Below are positions 36,805 through 45,505 of a DNA stretch of 64,000 nucleotides, piece after piece (position 1 is the stretch's first letter; the number at the start of each line of letters is the position of its first letter). Under the pieces are notes generated by a model that was not told the DNA's origin, did no database searches, and was given only the letters and a program-made list of their open reading frames with translations. The DNA comes from Methylobacterium sp. PvR107 (lineage in GTDB: Bacteria; Pseudomonadota; Alphaproteobacteria; Rhizobiales; Beijerinckiaceae), in contig NZ_JAFIBW010000001.1 of NCBI RefSeq assembly GCF_017833295.1, positions 62,001-126,000 of the forward strand, written 5' to 3'. The position numbers and the translations under genes were made by a program.

Positions 36805-37818
36805 TCAGAACACGGCGTGGTCGCCACGCTCGGCGACCGCCTCGCCACGGACCACGCGCGCGTAGTAGTCGAACAGCGTCTCCGATCCGGTCGACGGGGT
36901 GGCTTGCGCATCGTATCGCCCGGTCGCCGGGTCCAGCACGAGCATGGATTCGGTCGCGTAGTAACGCCCGATCCGCGCGAGTTCGGCCTTGGCGGCCAGG
37001 GTCGGCACCCATCGGCCCATCGTCGCCAGAACGGCGACGATCACATCCAGCAGCACGATCGGAACGTGCGTGAAGCGCGGTTCGCGTCCCAGCAGGGCGA
37101 AGAGCCGCTCGCCCTGCGCGCGCGGCGTGATCGCTTTGCCCGGCCCGCCGATCGGCAGAACGCGATTGCGCCGGTCCCCGTCGTCGAGGCAGTCCGCGAG
37201 ATAGCCGCCAAGGTCGTCGTCGCTGATCGGCTTGCAGGCCGTTAGCGTCCCATCTCCGAACACCAGGAACGGTTTGCCGCGTCTCACGCGGTCGATCTGC
37301 CCCGAGAGCGATTTGAAGAAGGCGGTCGGCCGAACGATCGTGTAGTCGAGCCCCGACGCGATCAGCTCTGCCTCGAAGGCGCGCTTGGCGTGCTGAAAGG
37401 CGAGGATCGGCTTCTGGACGCAGATCGCCGACAGAAGCACGACATGCTGCACGCCGGCCGTCCGGCCCGCGTGCAGGGCATTGACCTGCGCGCCGTAATC
37501 GATCGACCAGGCGTCGTCGGGCAGCCCTGTGCGCGAGGCAAGGCACGATACCAGGACGTCGAAGGGTTCGCCGCGGACCCCGTCGCGCGCCAGCGACACC
37601 GTATCGGTCAGGTCCACGATCCGCGCGGTGGCGCCCGCGGGGATCGCGGTGTCGGCAGGGCGCCTGACGAGGCAGATGACCTCGTGACCGCGCGACACCA
37701 GGGCCCGAACCGTCGCCCGGCCAATTGTGCCGGTCGCACCCAGAAAGAGGACGCGGCGCGGCCTCACACCTTCCGGTTGATCTACGGTCATGATCGCTTC
37801 ATCCCGACGTTCAACCAT
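36805..37818 (-). CDS. bciA: Divinyl chlorophyllide a 8-vinyl reductase (NADPH-dependent, BciA type)
   Basis: 337 residues from 37818; ATG at 37791 is an alternative start. Atypical short-chain dehydrogenase fold with the NADPH loop VLFLGATGTIGRATVRALVS, then CLVRRPAD, and the later ILAFQHAKRAFEAELIASGL and DYTIVRPTAFFKSLSGQID that mark 3,8-divinyl (proto)chlorophyllide reductases. It reduces the C8-vinyl group in bacteriochlorophyll synthesis. It points to an aerobic anoxygenic phototroph such as Methylobacterium, although no other photosynthesis gene is in the window. It lies beside a two-component system and a phosphoesterase remnant, with no operon partner. Confidence 0.9.
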   Translation of the reverse strand: MVERRDEAIMTVDQPEGVRPRRVLFLGATGTIGRATVRALVSRGHEVICLVRRPADTAIPAGATARIVDLTDTVSLARDGVRGEPFDVLVSCLASRTGLPDDAWSIDYGAQVNALHAGRTAGVQHVVLLSAICVQKPILAFQHAKRAFEAELIASGLDYTIVRPTAFFKSLSGQIDRVRRGKPFLVFGDGTLTACKPISDDDLGGYLADCLDDGDRRNRVLPIGGPGKAITPRAQGERLFALLGREPRFTHVPIVLLDVIVAVLATMGRWVPTLAAKAELARIGRYYATESMLVLDPATGRYDAQATPSTGSETLFDYYARVVRGEAVAERGDHAVF

Positions 37819-37869
37819 CCTAGAGCGACGGCGACGCTTGCGCTGCCCCGCCGAACGGCAAAAGCGACG

Positions 37870-38082
37870 TCACGACGGGATCCGCAGGGTGATCCGCGTC
37901 AATTCCGACGGGCGGCCGAGCCGAGGCGCGAAGCCCGGCCACAGCGCGGTGCCGTTGCTGACGTAGAGCAGCATGCCTCCGACCCGGTAGGCCCCGGAGA
38001 CGAACCCGGCGTTGCCACGTGCAACCAGCCGGTCCAGGCCGCGGAACATGCCGCCGTGGGATCGGACGGCCGACATAGTCAC
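37870..38082 (-). pseudogene. C-terminal remnant of a metallophosphoesterase
   Basis: About 65 residues ending the frame: HGGMFRGLDRLVARGNAGFV, then YRVGGMLLYVSNGTALWPGF and APRLGRPSELTRITLR. This is the closing beta sheet of calcineurin-like phosphoesterases of the YaeI/YkuE type (SxGTGxWGxPxRLGxPSEIT pattern). The metal-binding N-terminal 200 residues are missing. It is a deletion remnant between bciA and the response regulator gene. Confidence 0.6.
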
Positions 38083-38136
38083 AGGGGGACGATCGATCAG
38101 ACCGTCTGCCGGAAACGTTCGGACGGCCGAGGTCCT

Positions 38137-38727
38137 TCAATCGATCAAACGCAACGAGAGCGCACGCGCCACCGCATGCGTTCTGTTGACGACGTTCAGG
38201 CGCTTCATGGCTTGGTCGAAATGGAAATTGACGGTTCGCTCCCGCAAATCGAGGATGAGGGCGATCTCCGCGGACGTCTTCCCGCGGCTGGCCCAGGTCA
38301 ACACTTCCCGTTCCCGACTGGTCAGATGGCCGAACGCGTCGTGGCTCTGCCCGCCGCGACCCGCGCGGAGACGATGCTCCACCACGACAGCCAGCATCTC
38401 GAAGTCGACCGGCTTGGTGAGATAGTCATCCGCGCCCTTGCGGCGCGCGGCGATCTCGCTGCCGCGATCGTCGAGAGCCGTGAGGAACACGAACGGGATC
38501 CGCGCGAGGTGCGGGGCGGTCGAAGCCAACCGCTCGATCAGGTCCAGGCCGTTCATCCCCGGCATGCGCACGTCGCACAGGACCAGGTCCGGAGGCGACA
38601 TCCGGATGGCCGACAAACCCGCCTCCCCGTCCGGGGCGCGATCCACCGTGTAGCCGAGGTCGACCAGGGCCTCCGCGAGCAGGCTCGCCGTTTCCTCGTC
38701 GTCCTCAACGCAGAGTATCCTGGGCAT
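38137..38727 (-). CDS. Two-component response regulator, receiver plus LuxR-type HTH
   Basis: 196 residues, starting MPRILCVEDDEETASLLAEA. Receiver domain about residues 3-118 with Asp in LVLCDVRMPGMNGLDLIE and Lys in GADDYLTKPVDFEML. The C-terminal LuxR/GerE helix-turn-helix has HLTSREREVLTWASRGKTSA, then ALILDLRERTVNFHFDQAMK. The gene overlaps the end of the kinase gene by 23 bases, so the two form a pair. The in-frame extension to 38826 is rejected as it lacks homology. Confidence 0.93.
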   Translation of the reverse strand: MPRILCVEDDEETASLLAEALVDLGYTVDRAPDGEAGLSAIRMSPPDLVLCDVRMPGMNGLDLIERLASTAPHLARIPFVFLTALDDRGSEIAARRKGADDYLTKPVDFEMLAVVVEHRLRAGRGGQSHDAFGHLTSREREVLTWASRGKTSAEIALILDLRERTVNFHFDQAMKRLNVVNRTHAVARALSLRLID

Positions 38728-40306
38728 GCTCCGGCTCCGGGGATGAAAGCGCCCCGTCTCGCGGCAGCGCCAGCATAGCACGGGTTCCGCGGCCCTCTTC
38801 GCTCTCGATGACGAGGCGACCACCATGGCGGCGCGCGATCTCCTCCACGAGGCTCAGCCCGATCCCCGTCCCCGGGATCGTGCCGACGTTGCTCGCCCGG
38901 TAGTAGCGTTCGCGGATCCGTCCGATCTCGCCGCGCGGGATGCCCACGCCCTCGTCCTCGACGACGATCTCGACGCCGGCGCCCGACGGGTAGGCCCGCA
39001 GCCGGACGGGAACGCTGTCCGCCGCGTACTTGAACCCATTCGAGAGCAGGTTGCTGACGGCCAGATGCAGCAGGTCGGGATCGCCGACGATCTCCAGCGA
39101 TGCATCCGGCACGTCGTCGACCAACGCACCGCCCATCCCGATCTCGCGATAGTACCGGCACAGCGACCGCAGCATCTCGGCGAGATCGAAGCGGCGCATG
39201 CGCGGGCGCAGGTTCCCGCCGGTATCCTCCAGCGCCCGCGACAGGCCCGACATCAGGCTCGCGATCCGGAACACGGCGGAACGGATGCGGTGCGCCCGAT
39301 CGGCGATGTCGCCCGGCTTGGCCCGGTCCTTGGTCGCAATCAGCCGCTGGGCGTTCCCGTCGATCGCCATCAGCGGCGTGCGGAATTCATGCGAGACCGT
39401 CGTGATGAAGTTGCGCTGCTCGACGGCGAGGGCGCGCTCCTTCTTCAAGGCGGTGCTCAGCGCCCCGGATTGAATGGCCAGGCGCTTGCGCGATTCGAGG
39501 AGTTCGGTGGTGTTGCGCCGGAACACCGCGAGGGCGCGCGCCATCGCGCCGATCTCGTCTGGCCGCCTCTCGTCGGGGAGCGCGAAATCGGTCTCGTCAT
39601 CCGCGAGGCGCCGCATGCGATCGGCGAGCCGCAGGAGCGGCTGCGAGATGGCGCGCCAGACGTAGACCGTGATGGCGAAGAACAGGGCCAGGGTCCCGAG
39701 CATCAGGTCGGAGACCCAGTCCTGAGCTTCCGCGATGGCCGCGGCCGCCCGGCCGCGGTCGGCCTCCGCGCGCGCTTCTGTCACGAGCGTCAGGTCGAAG
39801 GCGCCGTCGCGGGCCGCGTCGAAGGTGGTCTTCGACAGGCCGTTGAACAGCAGGGTTGCCTGCTCGGCCTCGCCGTCCCTGCTCAGCGCGGCCACGCGCT
39901 CCGCCACGGCTGCGTGCGCGCGCCACAGGTCTTGCAGCCGCACGAGCGCGCTCCGGTCCTCGTCTCGCCGGAGCAGCGCCGCGTAGCGTGCCATCACCTC
40001 CGCGAGATGGGCGGACATGCGCTGCAGCGACGCGAGGCGATCGGGGCGGTCCGCGGGATCCGGGCCCAGGAGGATCTCGGCCTCCGCGGTGCGCGCGTCC
40101 GAGATCCCGTGGTTCAGGCTCCCGAGGATCCGGATGCGCTCCAGCCAGCGGTGGTGCATCTCGCGGGAGAGCGCGTCGGCATGTTCGAGCCGATCCAGGC
40201 TGAGGAGGCGGGCGCCCTCCGTCGCGGCGATGAAGAGGAGCACCATGAGGCCCAGCTTCGCGACCAGGGAGTGGCGCCAGGCCAGGGTCTTGCGCAGCAC
40301 CGACAT
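38705..40306 (-). CDS. Membrane-bound sensor histidine kinase
   Basis: 533 residues. TM1 near residues 16-33, TM2 near 202-222, with a mostly helical sensor domain between them (four-helix bundle appearance, EMHHRWLERIRILGSLNHGI). Then HAMP (LADRMRRLADDETDF), H-box ITTVSHEFRTPLMAIDGNAQ, N box LAVSNLLSNGFKYAADSV, and G boxes EDEGVGIPRG and GTGIGLSLVEEIARRHGG. It phosphorylates the adjacent LuxR-type regulator. The signal is unknown. It is divergent from the polyketide operon at 40531, which it might control. Confidence 0.93.
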   Translation of the reverse strand: MSVLRKTLAWRHSLVAKLGLMVLLFIAATEGARLLSLDRLEHADALSREMHHRWLERIRILGSLNHGISDARTAEAEILLGPDPADRPDRLASLQRMSAHLAEVMARYAALLRRDEDRSALVRLQDLWRAHAAVAERVAALSRDGEAEQATLLFNGLSKTTFDAARDGAFDLTLVTEARAEADRGRAAAAIAEAQDWVSDLMLGTLALFFAITVYVWRAISQPLLRLADRMRRLADDETDFALPDERRPDEIGAMARALAVFRRNTTELLESRKRLAIQSGALSTALKKERALAVEQRNFITTVSHEFRTPLMAIDGNAQRLIATKDRAKPGDIADRAHRIRSAVFRIASLMSGLSRALEDTGGNLRPRMRRFDLAEMLRSLCRYYREIGMGGALVDDVPDASLEIVGDPDLLHLAVSNLLSNGFKYAADSVPVRLRAYPSGAGVEIVVEDEGVGIPRGEIGRIRERYYRASNVGTIPGTGIGLSLVEEIARRHGGRLVIESEEGRGTRAMLALPRDGALSSPEPEHAQDTLR

Positions 40307-40530
40307 GGCGATCCCCCAGCGGACCCGGCGGCCGGGCTTCGAAGGCTTAGGCCCGGCCCGTCCGAGTTCAGCCTGTCAGATTTCACAGGATGACGCCGGG
40401 GGCCACGAACTGGTCTGTAGGCCGCGAGCCGGCGGACGGTCCGTCGCGCCGAGGGGTCACAGGGGGATCGCGTTGATTTCGGACACCGTGACGCCGATGG
40501 GCGGCCTGACCGCGGCCGGACGCCCCTGAG

Positions 40531-42210
40531 ATGACGCCGCATCCCGTCGGTGCCGTTCGCCCCCGGATGCCCGATATCCGGCAGGCGGCCCGAGCGTCCG
40601 TCCCGATCGTCCACGACGTCGCGGACGCCGCCGATCGGCCCGCTCCGACGAACCCGATCGAAGCCATTTCGCCGGCGCCGACCGCCGGGCCCCGGACCTG
40701 GGCCGGCTTCGCCATCCTGTGCGTCGGCATGTTCATCGCCATCCTGGATATCCAGATCGTCGCGACATCCCTTCCGCGGATCCAGGCGGGTCTCGGGATC
40801 GCGCCGGACCGGATCAGCTGGGTCCAGACGGCGTATCTCACCGCCGAGCTGCTCGTCATTCCGCTCACGGGTCCCCTCACGCGCCTGGCGAGCCTGCGCC
40901 GGCTCTTCGTGACGTCGGTGACCCTGTTCACGCTCGCGTCGTGCGGATGCGCCGCGAGCGGCGGCTTCGCCTCGCTCATCGTCTGGCGCGCGCTCCAGGG
41001 TGCGTCCGGGGGCGCGTTGATCCCGACCGTGTTCTCGGCCGTCTTCCTGCTGTTCCCGCCGAACCGCCAGGGCATCGCCACGGCCGTCGCGGGCACGCTC
41101 GCCGTCCTCGCCCCGACCGCCGGCCCCGTCGTCGGCGGCTGGATCACCGAGACGGCGTCCTGGCATTGGCTGTTCCTGATCAACGTGCTCCCCGGCATCG
41201 TCTCGGCCATCGGCGGGTACTGGCTGCTGTCGTCGCGGGACCGGCGGCGCGGACGGCTCAGCGAACTCGATGTGCCGGCCCTGGTGCTCCTGGCCGTCGC
41301 CCTGGGCAATCTGGAGCTCGGCCTCAAGGCGGCCCCGGAATCCGGCTGGACGGCGCCTGCAACCGTCGCACATCTCGGCGCGAGCACGGTGTCCGCCCTC
41401 GTGTTCGTCCGCCGCACCCTGACGGCGGCCCATCCGCTCGTCGAGCTCCGGATGTTCGCGGATCGCCGCTTCGCCGTGGGCTCGGCACTCAGCTTCGCCT
41501 GCGGCGTGGGCCTTTACGGTTGCGTCTACCTCATGCCGGTCTTCCTGGGCTACGTGCAGGGACGCGGGCCGCTCGCGATCGGCGAGATCATGCTCGTCAC
41601 CGGCTTGGCGCAGCTCGCCGCGTCTCCGCTCGCCGTCGCCCTGGACGGGCGCGTCGACGCGACCGTGCTCGCCGTCCTCGGATTCGGTCTGTTCGCGGTC
41701 GGCTCGTTCCTGAGCACGACCCAGACGGCCGCGATGGATCCCGGGGCGCTGGTCGTCCCGCAGGTCGTACGCGGGCTGTCCATCATGTTCTGCCTGCTGG
41801 CGCCGACACGGTTGGCGCTGGGGCAGCTGGCGGCCGAGCGCGTTCCGGATGCCAGCGGGTTGTTCAACCTGATGCGGAATCTCGGCGGCGCCGTCGGCCT
41901 CTCGCTGATCGACACCGTGATCTACGGGCGGATCCCCGGCCACGTATCCGATCTCGTCGCGCGCCTCGCGTCCGGCGATGTCGACGCCGCGCGAGGGGTT
42001 GGCATCCCGCCGGCCGTTTTCGCTGCCCGGTCGGGCAAGCCGATCAGCGAGGCGACCCGTGCCCTCGTCGCGCCGCTCGTCGAGAAGGCGGCCCTGACCG
42101 CTTCGATCGGCGACGCCTGGATGCTGGTCGGAACTCTCAACGTGGTCGCGATCGCCGCCCTGCTGCTCGTCCGCCGACGCGCCGATCCGAGCCTGGAGCC
42201 GAAGCCATGA
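40531..42210 (+). CDS. DHA2-family (EmrB/QacA type) multidrug efflux MFS
   Basis: 559 residues, 14 predicted membrane segments. After a Pro-rich leader the family starts FAILCVGMFIAILDIQIVAT and SLPRIQAGLGIAPDRISWVQ, the DHA2 opening. The start at 40531 may be upstream of the true one; ATG 40567 is possible. The C-terminus is followed by the type III polyketide synthase gene, whose start overlaps the stop (ATGA). It probably exports the polyketide product or protects against it. Confidence 0.9.
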   Translation: MTPHPVGAVRPRMPDIRQAARASVPIVHDVADAADRPAPTNPIEAISPAPTAGPRTWAGFAILCVGMFIAILDIQIVATSLPRIQAGLGIAPDRISWVQTAYLTAELLVIPLTGPLTRLASLRRLFVTSVTLFTLASCGCAASGGFASLIVWRALQGASGGALIPTVFSAVFLLFPPNRQGIATAVAGTLAVLAPTAGPVVGGWITETASWHWLFLINVLPGIVSAIGGYWLLSSRDRRRGRLSELDVPALVLLAVALGNLELGLKAAPESGWTAPATVAHLGASTVSALVFVRRTLTAAHPLVELRMFADRRFAVGSALSFACGVGLYGCVYLMPVFLGYVQGRGPLAIGEIMLVTGLAQLAASPLAVALDGRVDATVLAVLGFGLFAVGSFLSTTQTAAMDPGALVVPQVVRGLSIMFCLLAPTRLALGQLAAERVPDASGLFNLMRNLGGAVGLSLIDTVIYGRIPGHVSDLVARLASGDVDAARGVGIPPAVFAARSGKPISEATRALVAPLVEKAALTASIGDAWMLVGTLNVVAIAALLLVRRRADPSLEPKP

Positions 42211-43280
42211 CGGAAGCCTACCTCAACCGCATCGAGACGGCCGTCCCGCCCCACGACGTCCACGCGGCTTTCGCGGCCTTCGCCCGATCCCAGCTCGCCG
42301 ACGACCGGCGCAAGCTGCGCATCCTGGACCGCATGGTGGAGCGCAGCGGGATCGAGCATCGGTATTCCTGCCTCGCGCCCGGGCTCGACCCGGGCCGCGA
42401 CGCCGTGGATGCCGAGGGCCTCTACCGACCCGGGAGCTTCCCGACGACCGCGGCCCGCATGCGACTCTACGAGGAGCACGCCCCTGCGCTCGCGACGCGT
42501 GCGGTCGAGAAACTCGAACTCGGGGATCAGCGGGACCGCATCACCCATCTCGTGGTGTCGAGCTGCACCGGCTTCTCGGCCCCGGGGCTGGACATCGACA
42601 TCATCGAGCGTTGCGGCCTCAGGGGGTCCGTCGAGCGGACGATGGTCGGGTTCATGGGCTGCTACGCGGCAATCAACGCCCTGAAGATCGCGCGGCACAT
42701 CGTTCGCTCGGAGCCGCAGGCCCGGGTCCTGGTGCTGAACATCGAGCTTTGCACGCTGCACCTCCAGGAGACCTCGGATCTCGAGCAGATCCTGACATTC
42801 CTGCTCTTCGCGGACGGGTGCGCGGCCAGCATCGTCTCCGCCGATCCGACCGGGCTGAGGCTCGACGCGTTCAACGCCCTGCTGACGCCCAACACGCGAC
42901 AGCTCCTGACCTGGCATATCCGGGAATCCGGGTTCGACATGGTCCTGTCGGGCCGCCTGCCCGCGGCGGTGCAGGACGGGATCAGCGGTCGCGCGGACGA
43001 ATTCCTGGCGGGGAACCGGATCCCGGACGTCGACGCCTGGGCCGTCCATCCGGGCGGCCGGACCGTGCTCGACGCCGTGGAGCGCGCCTTCGCGCTCCCG
43101 CCCAGCGCGCTGGCGGTCTCGCGCAACATCTTGCGTCGGTTCGGCAACATGTCGTCGGCGACCGTCATGTTCGTGCTCGCCGCGCTCATGGATCAGGCGA
43201 CGGCGGGTCAGGTCGGTTGTGCGATGGCGTTCGGCCCGGGTCTCGTCGCCGAAACCATGATGTTCCGAAAGGCGGCCTAG
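42207..43280 (+). CDS. Type III polyketide synthase (chalcone synthase-like)
   Basis: 357 residues from the ATG at 42207. The catalytic triad is complete: Cys120 (HLVVSSCTGFSAPGLDID), His281 (DAWAVHPGGRTVLDAVE) and Asn314 (RRFGNMSSATVMFV). The size and layout match bacterial enzymes that condense an acyl starter with malonyl-CoA to resorcinols, pyrones or 1,3,6,8-tetrahydroxynaphthalene-type products. The operon order with methyltransferase and FAD enzyme suits an alkylresorcinol-type product that is then methylated and oxidised. Starter specificity cannot be read from sequence. Confidence 0.93.
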   Translation: MTEAYLNRIETAVPPHDVHAAFAAFARSQLADDRRKLRILDRMVERSGIEHRYSCLAPGLDPGRDAVDAEGLYRPGSFPTTAARMRLYEEHAPALATRAVEKLELGDQRDRITHLVVSSCTGFSAPGLDIDIIERCGLRGSVERTMVGFMGCYAAINALKIARHIVRSEPQARVLVLNIELCTLHLQETSDLEQILTFLLFADGCAASIVSADPTGLRLDAFNALLTPNTRQLLTWHIRESGFDMVLSGRLPAAVQDGISGRADEFLAGNRIPDVDAWAVHPGGRTVLDAVERAFALPPSALAVSRNILRRFGNMSSATVMFVLAALMDQATAGQVGCAMAFGPGLVAETMMFRKAA

Positions 43281-43452
43281 CTCCGCGCGTCCGGCGCCCG
43301 GATCCGGGATCCCGGGCTCGCCGGCCGTGATTCAAAGACGCCGCGGCACCGGGCGGGATGCCGGCGCCCGGACTCCGCGCGTCTTCCGACGCGCGACGCG
43401 GGCGTTCCGGTGCGGGCGGCGTCATTCGATATCGACGCGGGAGAGGTGGTCG

Positions 43453-44271
43453 ATGCCAGCGACGACGGAGACCGAGACCGAGGGATGGCCGGAGCCGCCG
43501 AGGCGGGGTTCCGACGGGGCACCGGCGCCGCAAGGTTCCGGGCCCTCCGGAACCGCGGGGCGGCGCGGGCCCGCGCGCCCTCGCTCGCTGGCCGTCCGGG
43601 CCTCGGCGCAAGAGCAGATGGATGCTCCGGATCTGCCCGAGGCCGCATATGCCGCGCTCCTCGCAGACCTCGCGCGCGTCAACCGATGGACGCTGGCGGC
43701 GCGGCCGACCTTGGCTTTCCTGAGGCGGGCGGCTCGGCGCGCCGGGCGGCTCAGGCTCCTCGACGTCGGCTTCGGGCAGGGCGACATGCTGCGTCGGATC
43801 GCGCGCTGGGCGGCCCGGGAGGGCGTTGCCGTGGCGTTGGTCGGGATCGACATCAACCCCCGTTCGGCGCCGGTCGCCCGCGCGGCAACCGACGGCGGAC
43901 TCCGCATCGAATACCGCACCGGCGCCTACGCGGACCTCGCCGGAGAGGGCTGGGACGTGATCGTCTCGAGCCTGGTCGCGCACCACATGGACCACGCGGA
44001 ACTGCTGGCGTTCCTTCGCTTCATGGAAGCCGAGGCGCGTGTCGGCTGGTTGGTCAACGACCTGCACCGGCACGCCCTGCCCCATGCGGGCTTTCCGATC
44101 CTGGCTCGGGCGATGGGCTGGCATCGGATCGTCCGCGAGGACGGCACCCTCTCGATCGCGCGCGCATACCGGCCGGCCGAATGGCCGCCGATCCTGGCCG
44201 AGGCCGGAATCGCCGAAGCCTCCGTCTCTCGCCGCTTCCCGTTCCGGCTATGCGTCGAGCGCCTCCGCTGA
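43453..44271 (+). CDS. Class I SAM-dependent methyltransferase
   Basis: 272 residues from the ATG at 43453, preceded by GAGAGGTGG. The first 55 residues are Pro/Gly-rich linker, and a later start (MDAPDLPEAAYAALL) is plausible. The SAM-binding core follows: motif I LRLLDVGFGQGDMLRRIAR, acidic loop VALVGIDINPRSAPVARAAT, then IVSSLVAHHMDHAELLAFLR. It probably O- or C-methylates the polyketide. The gene lies 172 bases after the polyketide synthase and overlaps the FAD enzyme gene by 22 bases. Confidence 0.88.
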   Translation: MPATTETETEGWPEPPRRGSDGAPAPQGSGPSGTAGRRGPARPRSLAVRASAQEQMDAPDLPEAAYAALLADLARVNRWTLAARPTLAFLRRAARRAGRLRLLDVGFGQGDMLRRIARWAAREGVAVALVGIDINPRSAPVARAATDGGLRIEYRTGAYADLAGEGWDVIVSSLVAHHMDHAELLAFLRFMEAEARVGWLVNDLHRHALPHAGFPILARAMGWHRIVREDGTLSIARAYRPAEWPPILAEAGIAEASVSRRFPFRLCVERLR

Positions 44272-45326
44272 TCATCGGCGGCGGCCCGGCCGGTGCCGCC
44301 GCCGCCATCGGACTCGCCCGGGCGGGCCTGCGGCCGTTGCTGATCGAACGGAATCCCGAAGCGCAGGATGCCCTGTGCGGCGGCTTCCTGAGCTGGACGA
44401 CGATCCGGCGCCTGATCGATCTGGGCGTTGATCCCGTTGCCCTCGGCGCCCATCGTGTCGGGGCGCTGGCGCTGTTCTCGGGGCGGGACGGCGCCGAAGC
44501 TCGGCTGCCCGCACCCGCCGTCGCCCTCTCGCGCCGCGTCCTCGATGAGGCCCTGCGCGCGCGCGCCCGGGCGGCGGGCGCGGCAATCGAGACCGGGATC
44601 GGGGCGCGGGCCCTGGCGGAGGGCCGGGTGCGTCTCGTCGACGGGGGCGAGATCCGCCCGCCCTGCACGATCCTCGCGACCGGCAAGCATGATCTGCGCG
44701 GTGCCGCGCGCCCGCGCCCGGACGGGGACGCCGCGGTCGGGCTGCGCTGGCGCCTGGGTGGGAGCCGGGCGCTCGCGACGTTGCTCTCCGACCGGGTGGA
44801 GCTGCACCTGTTCCGCGGCGGGTATGCCGGATTGGTCATCCAGGAGGACGGCAATGCCAACCTCTGCCTCGCCGTCCGACGAAGCCGCCTCAGCGAGGTC
44901 GACGGCGCACCGGATCGGCTCCTCCAGGCTGTCGCGGAGGAATCGCCCGCCCTCGGTCTGCGCCTGGCCGCGGCAACGCTCGGGCGCGCCCAGGCGGTCG
45001 CGAACGTACCCTACGGCTGGCGCGCGGGTCCCGGACCCGCGAATCTCTACCGGATCGGGGATCAGGCCGGGGTCATCCCGTCGCTCGCGGGCGAAGGGAT
45101 CGCCATCGCGCTGTGCAGCGGCTTGGCCGCGGCCAACGCGATCGCGCGCGGCGAGCCGGCCGAACGCTTCCAGCGATCGTTCTCGCGAAGGTCGTCCGTC
45201 CCGATCGCTCTGGCCGGATGGCTCTGGCGCGCGGCCGAGACCCCCAATGCCGCCAGGCAGCTGGTGCGCGCTGTCGCCTCCGCCCCGGCGCTCGGGCATC
45301 TGGCCTCGCGGCTGACGCGGATCTGA
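44250..45326 (+). CDS. FAD-dependent oxidoreductase of the polyketide operon
   Basis: 358 residues from the ATG at 44250, beginning MRRAPPLIIGGGPAGAAAAI. Group A flavoprotein with the N-terminal FAD motif GGGPAGAAAAIGLARAGLRP, a GlyAspx-type stretch TILATGKHD, and the C-terminal FAD contact RIGDQAGVIPSLAGEGIAIA. The type fits geranylgeranyl reductase/aromatic hydroxylase-like enzymes. In a type III PKS operon it would hydroxylate or oxidise the phenolic ring to a quinone. It ends the operon. The long frame upstream of this start is a shadow of the methyltransferase. Confidence 0.88.
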   Translation: MRRAPPLIIGGGPAGAAAAIGLARAGLRPLLIERNPEAQDALCGGFLSWTTIRRLIDLGVDPVALGAHRVGALALFSGRDGAEARLPAPAVALSRRVLDEALRARARAAGAAIETGIGARALAEGRVRLVDGGEIRPPCTILATGKHDLRGAARPRPDGDAAVGLRWRLGGSRALATLLSDRVELHLFRGGYAGLVIQEDGNANLCLAVRRSRLSEVDGAPDRLLQAVAEESPALGLRLAAATLGRAQAVANVPYGWRAGPGPANLYRIGDQAGVIPSLAGEGIAIALCSGLAAANAIARGEPAERFQRSFSRRSSVPIALAGWLWRAAETPNAARQLVRAVASAPALGHLASRLTRI

Positions 45327-45505
45327 CCGCAGCTTGCCTCCGACCCGACGCCGGTGGCGCTGGCGACAGAGGGGGATCGGGTCATCGGGGCAAGCCGGTC
45401 ATGCCTGTCGTCACGCCGCGCGCTCCACCTCTCCGAGGAAGCGCCGCCGATGCGGGACCGGCCCGCTCCGCATGGCCCGGACTTCGGCCGATCGAAAGAC
45501 CGGCG

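Noticed and set aside
38825..40393. 522-residue plus-strand frame opposite the membrane kinase
   Set aside because: Composition is that of a high-GC shadow; the opposite strand has full kinase motifs.
40114..41943. 609-residue minus-strand frame opposite the DHA2 exporter
   Set aside because: Hydrophilic, Arg/Gly/Asp-rich translation with no domain; the exporter frame is hydrophobic and in family.
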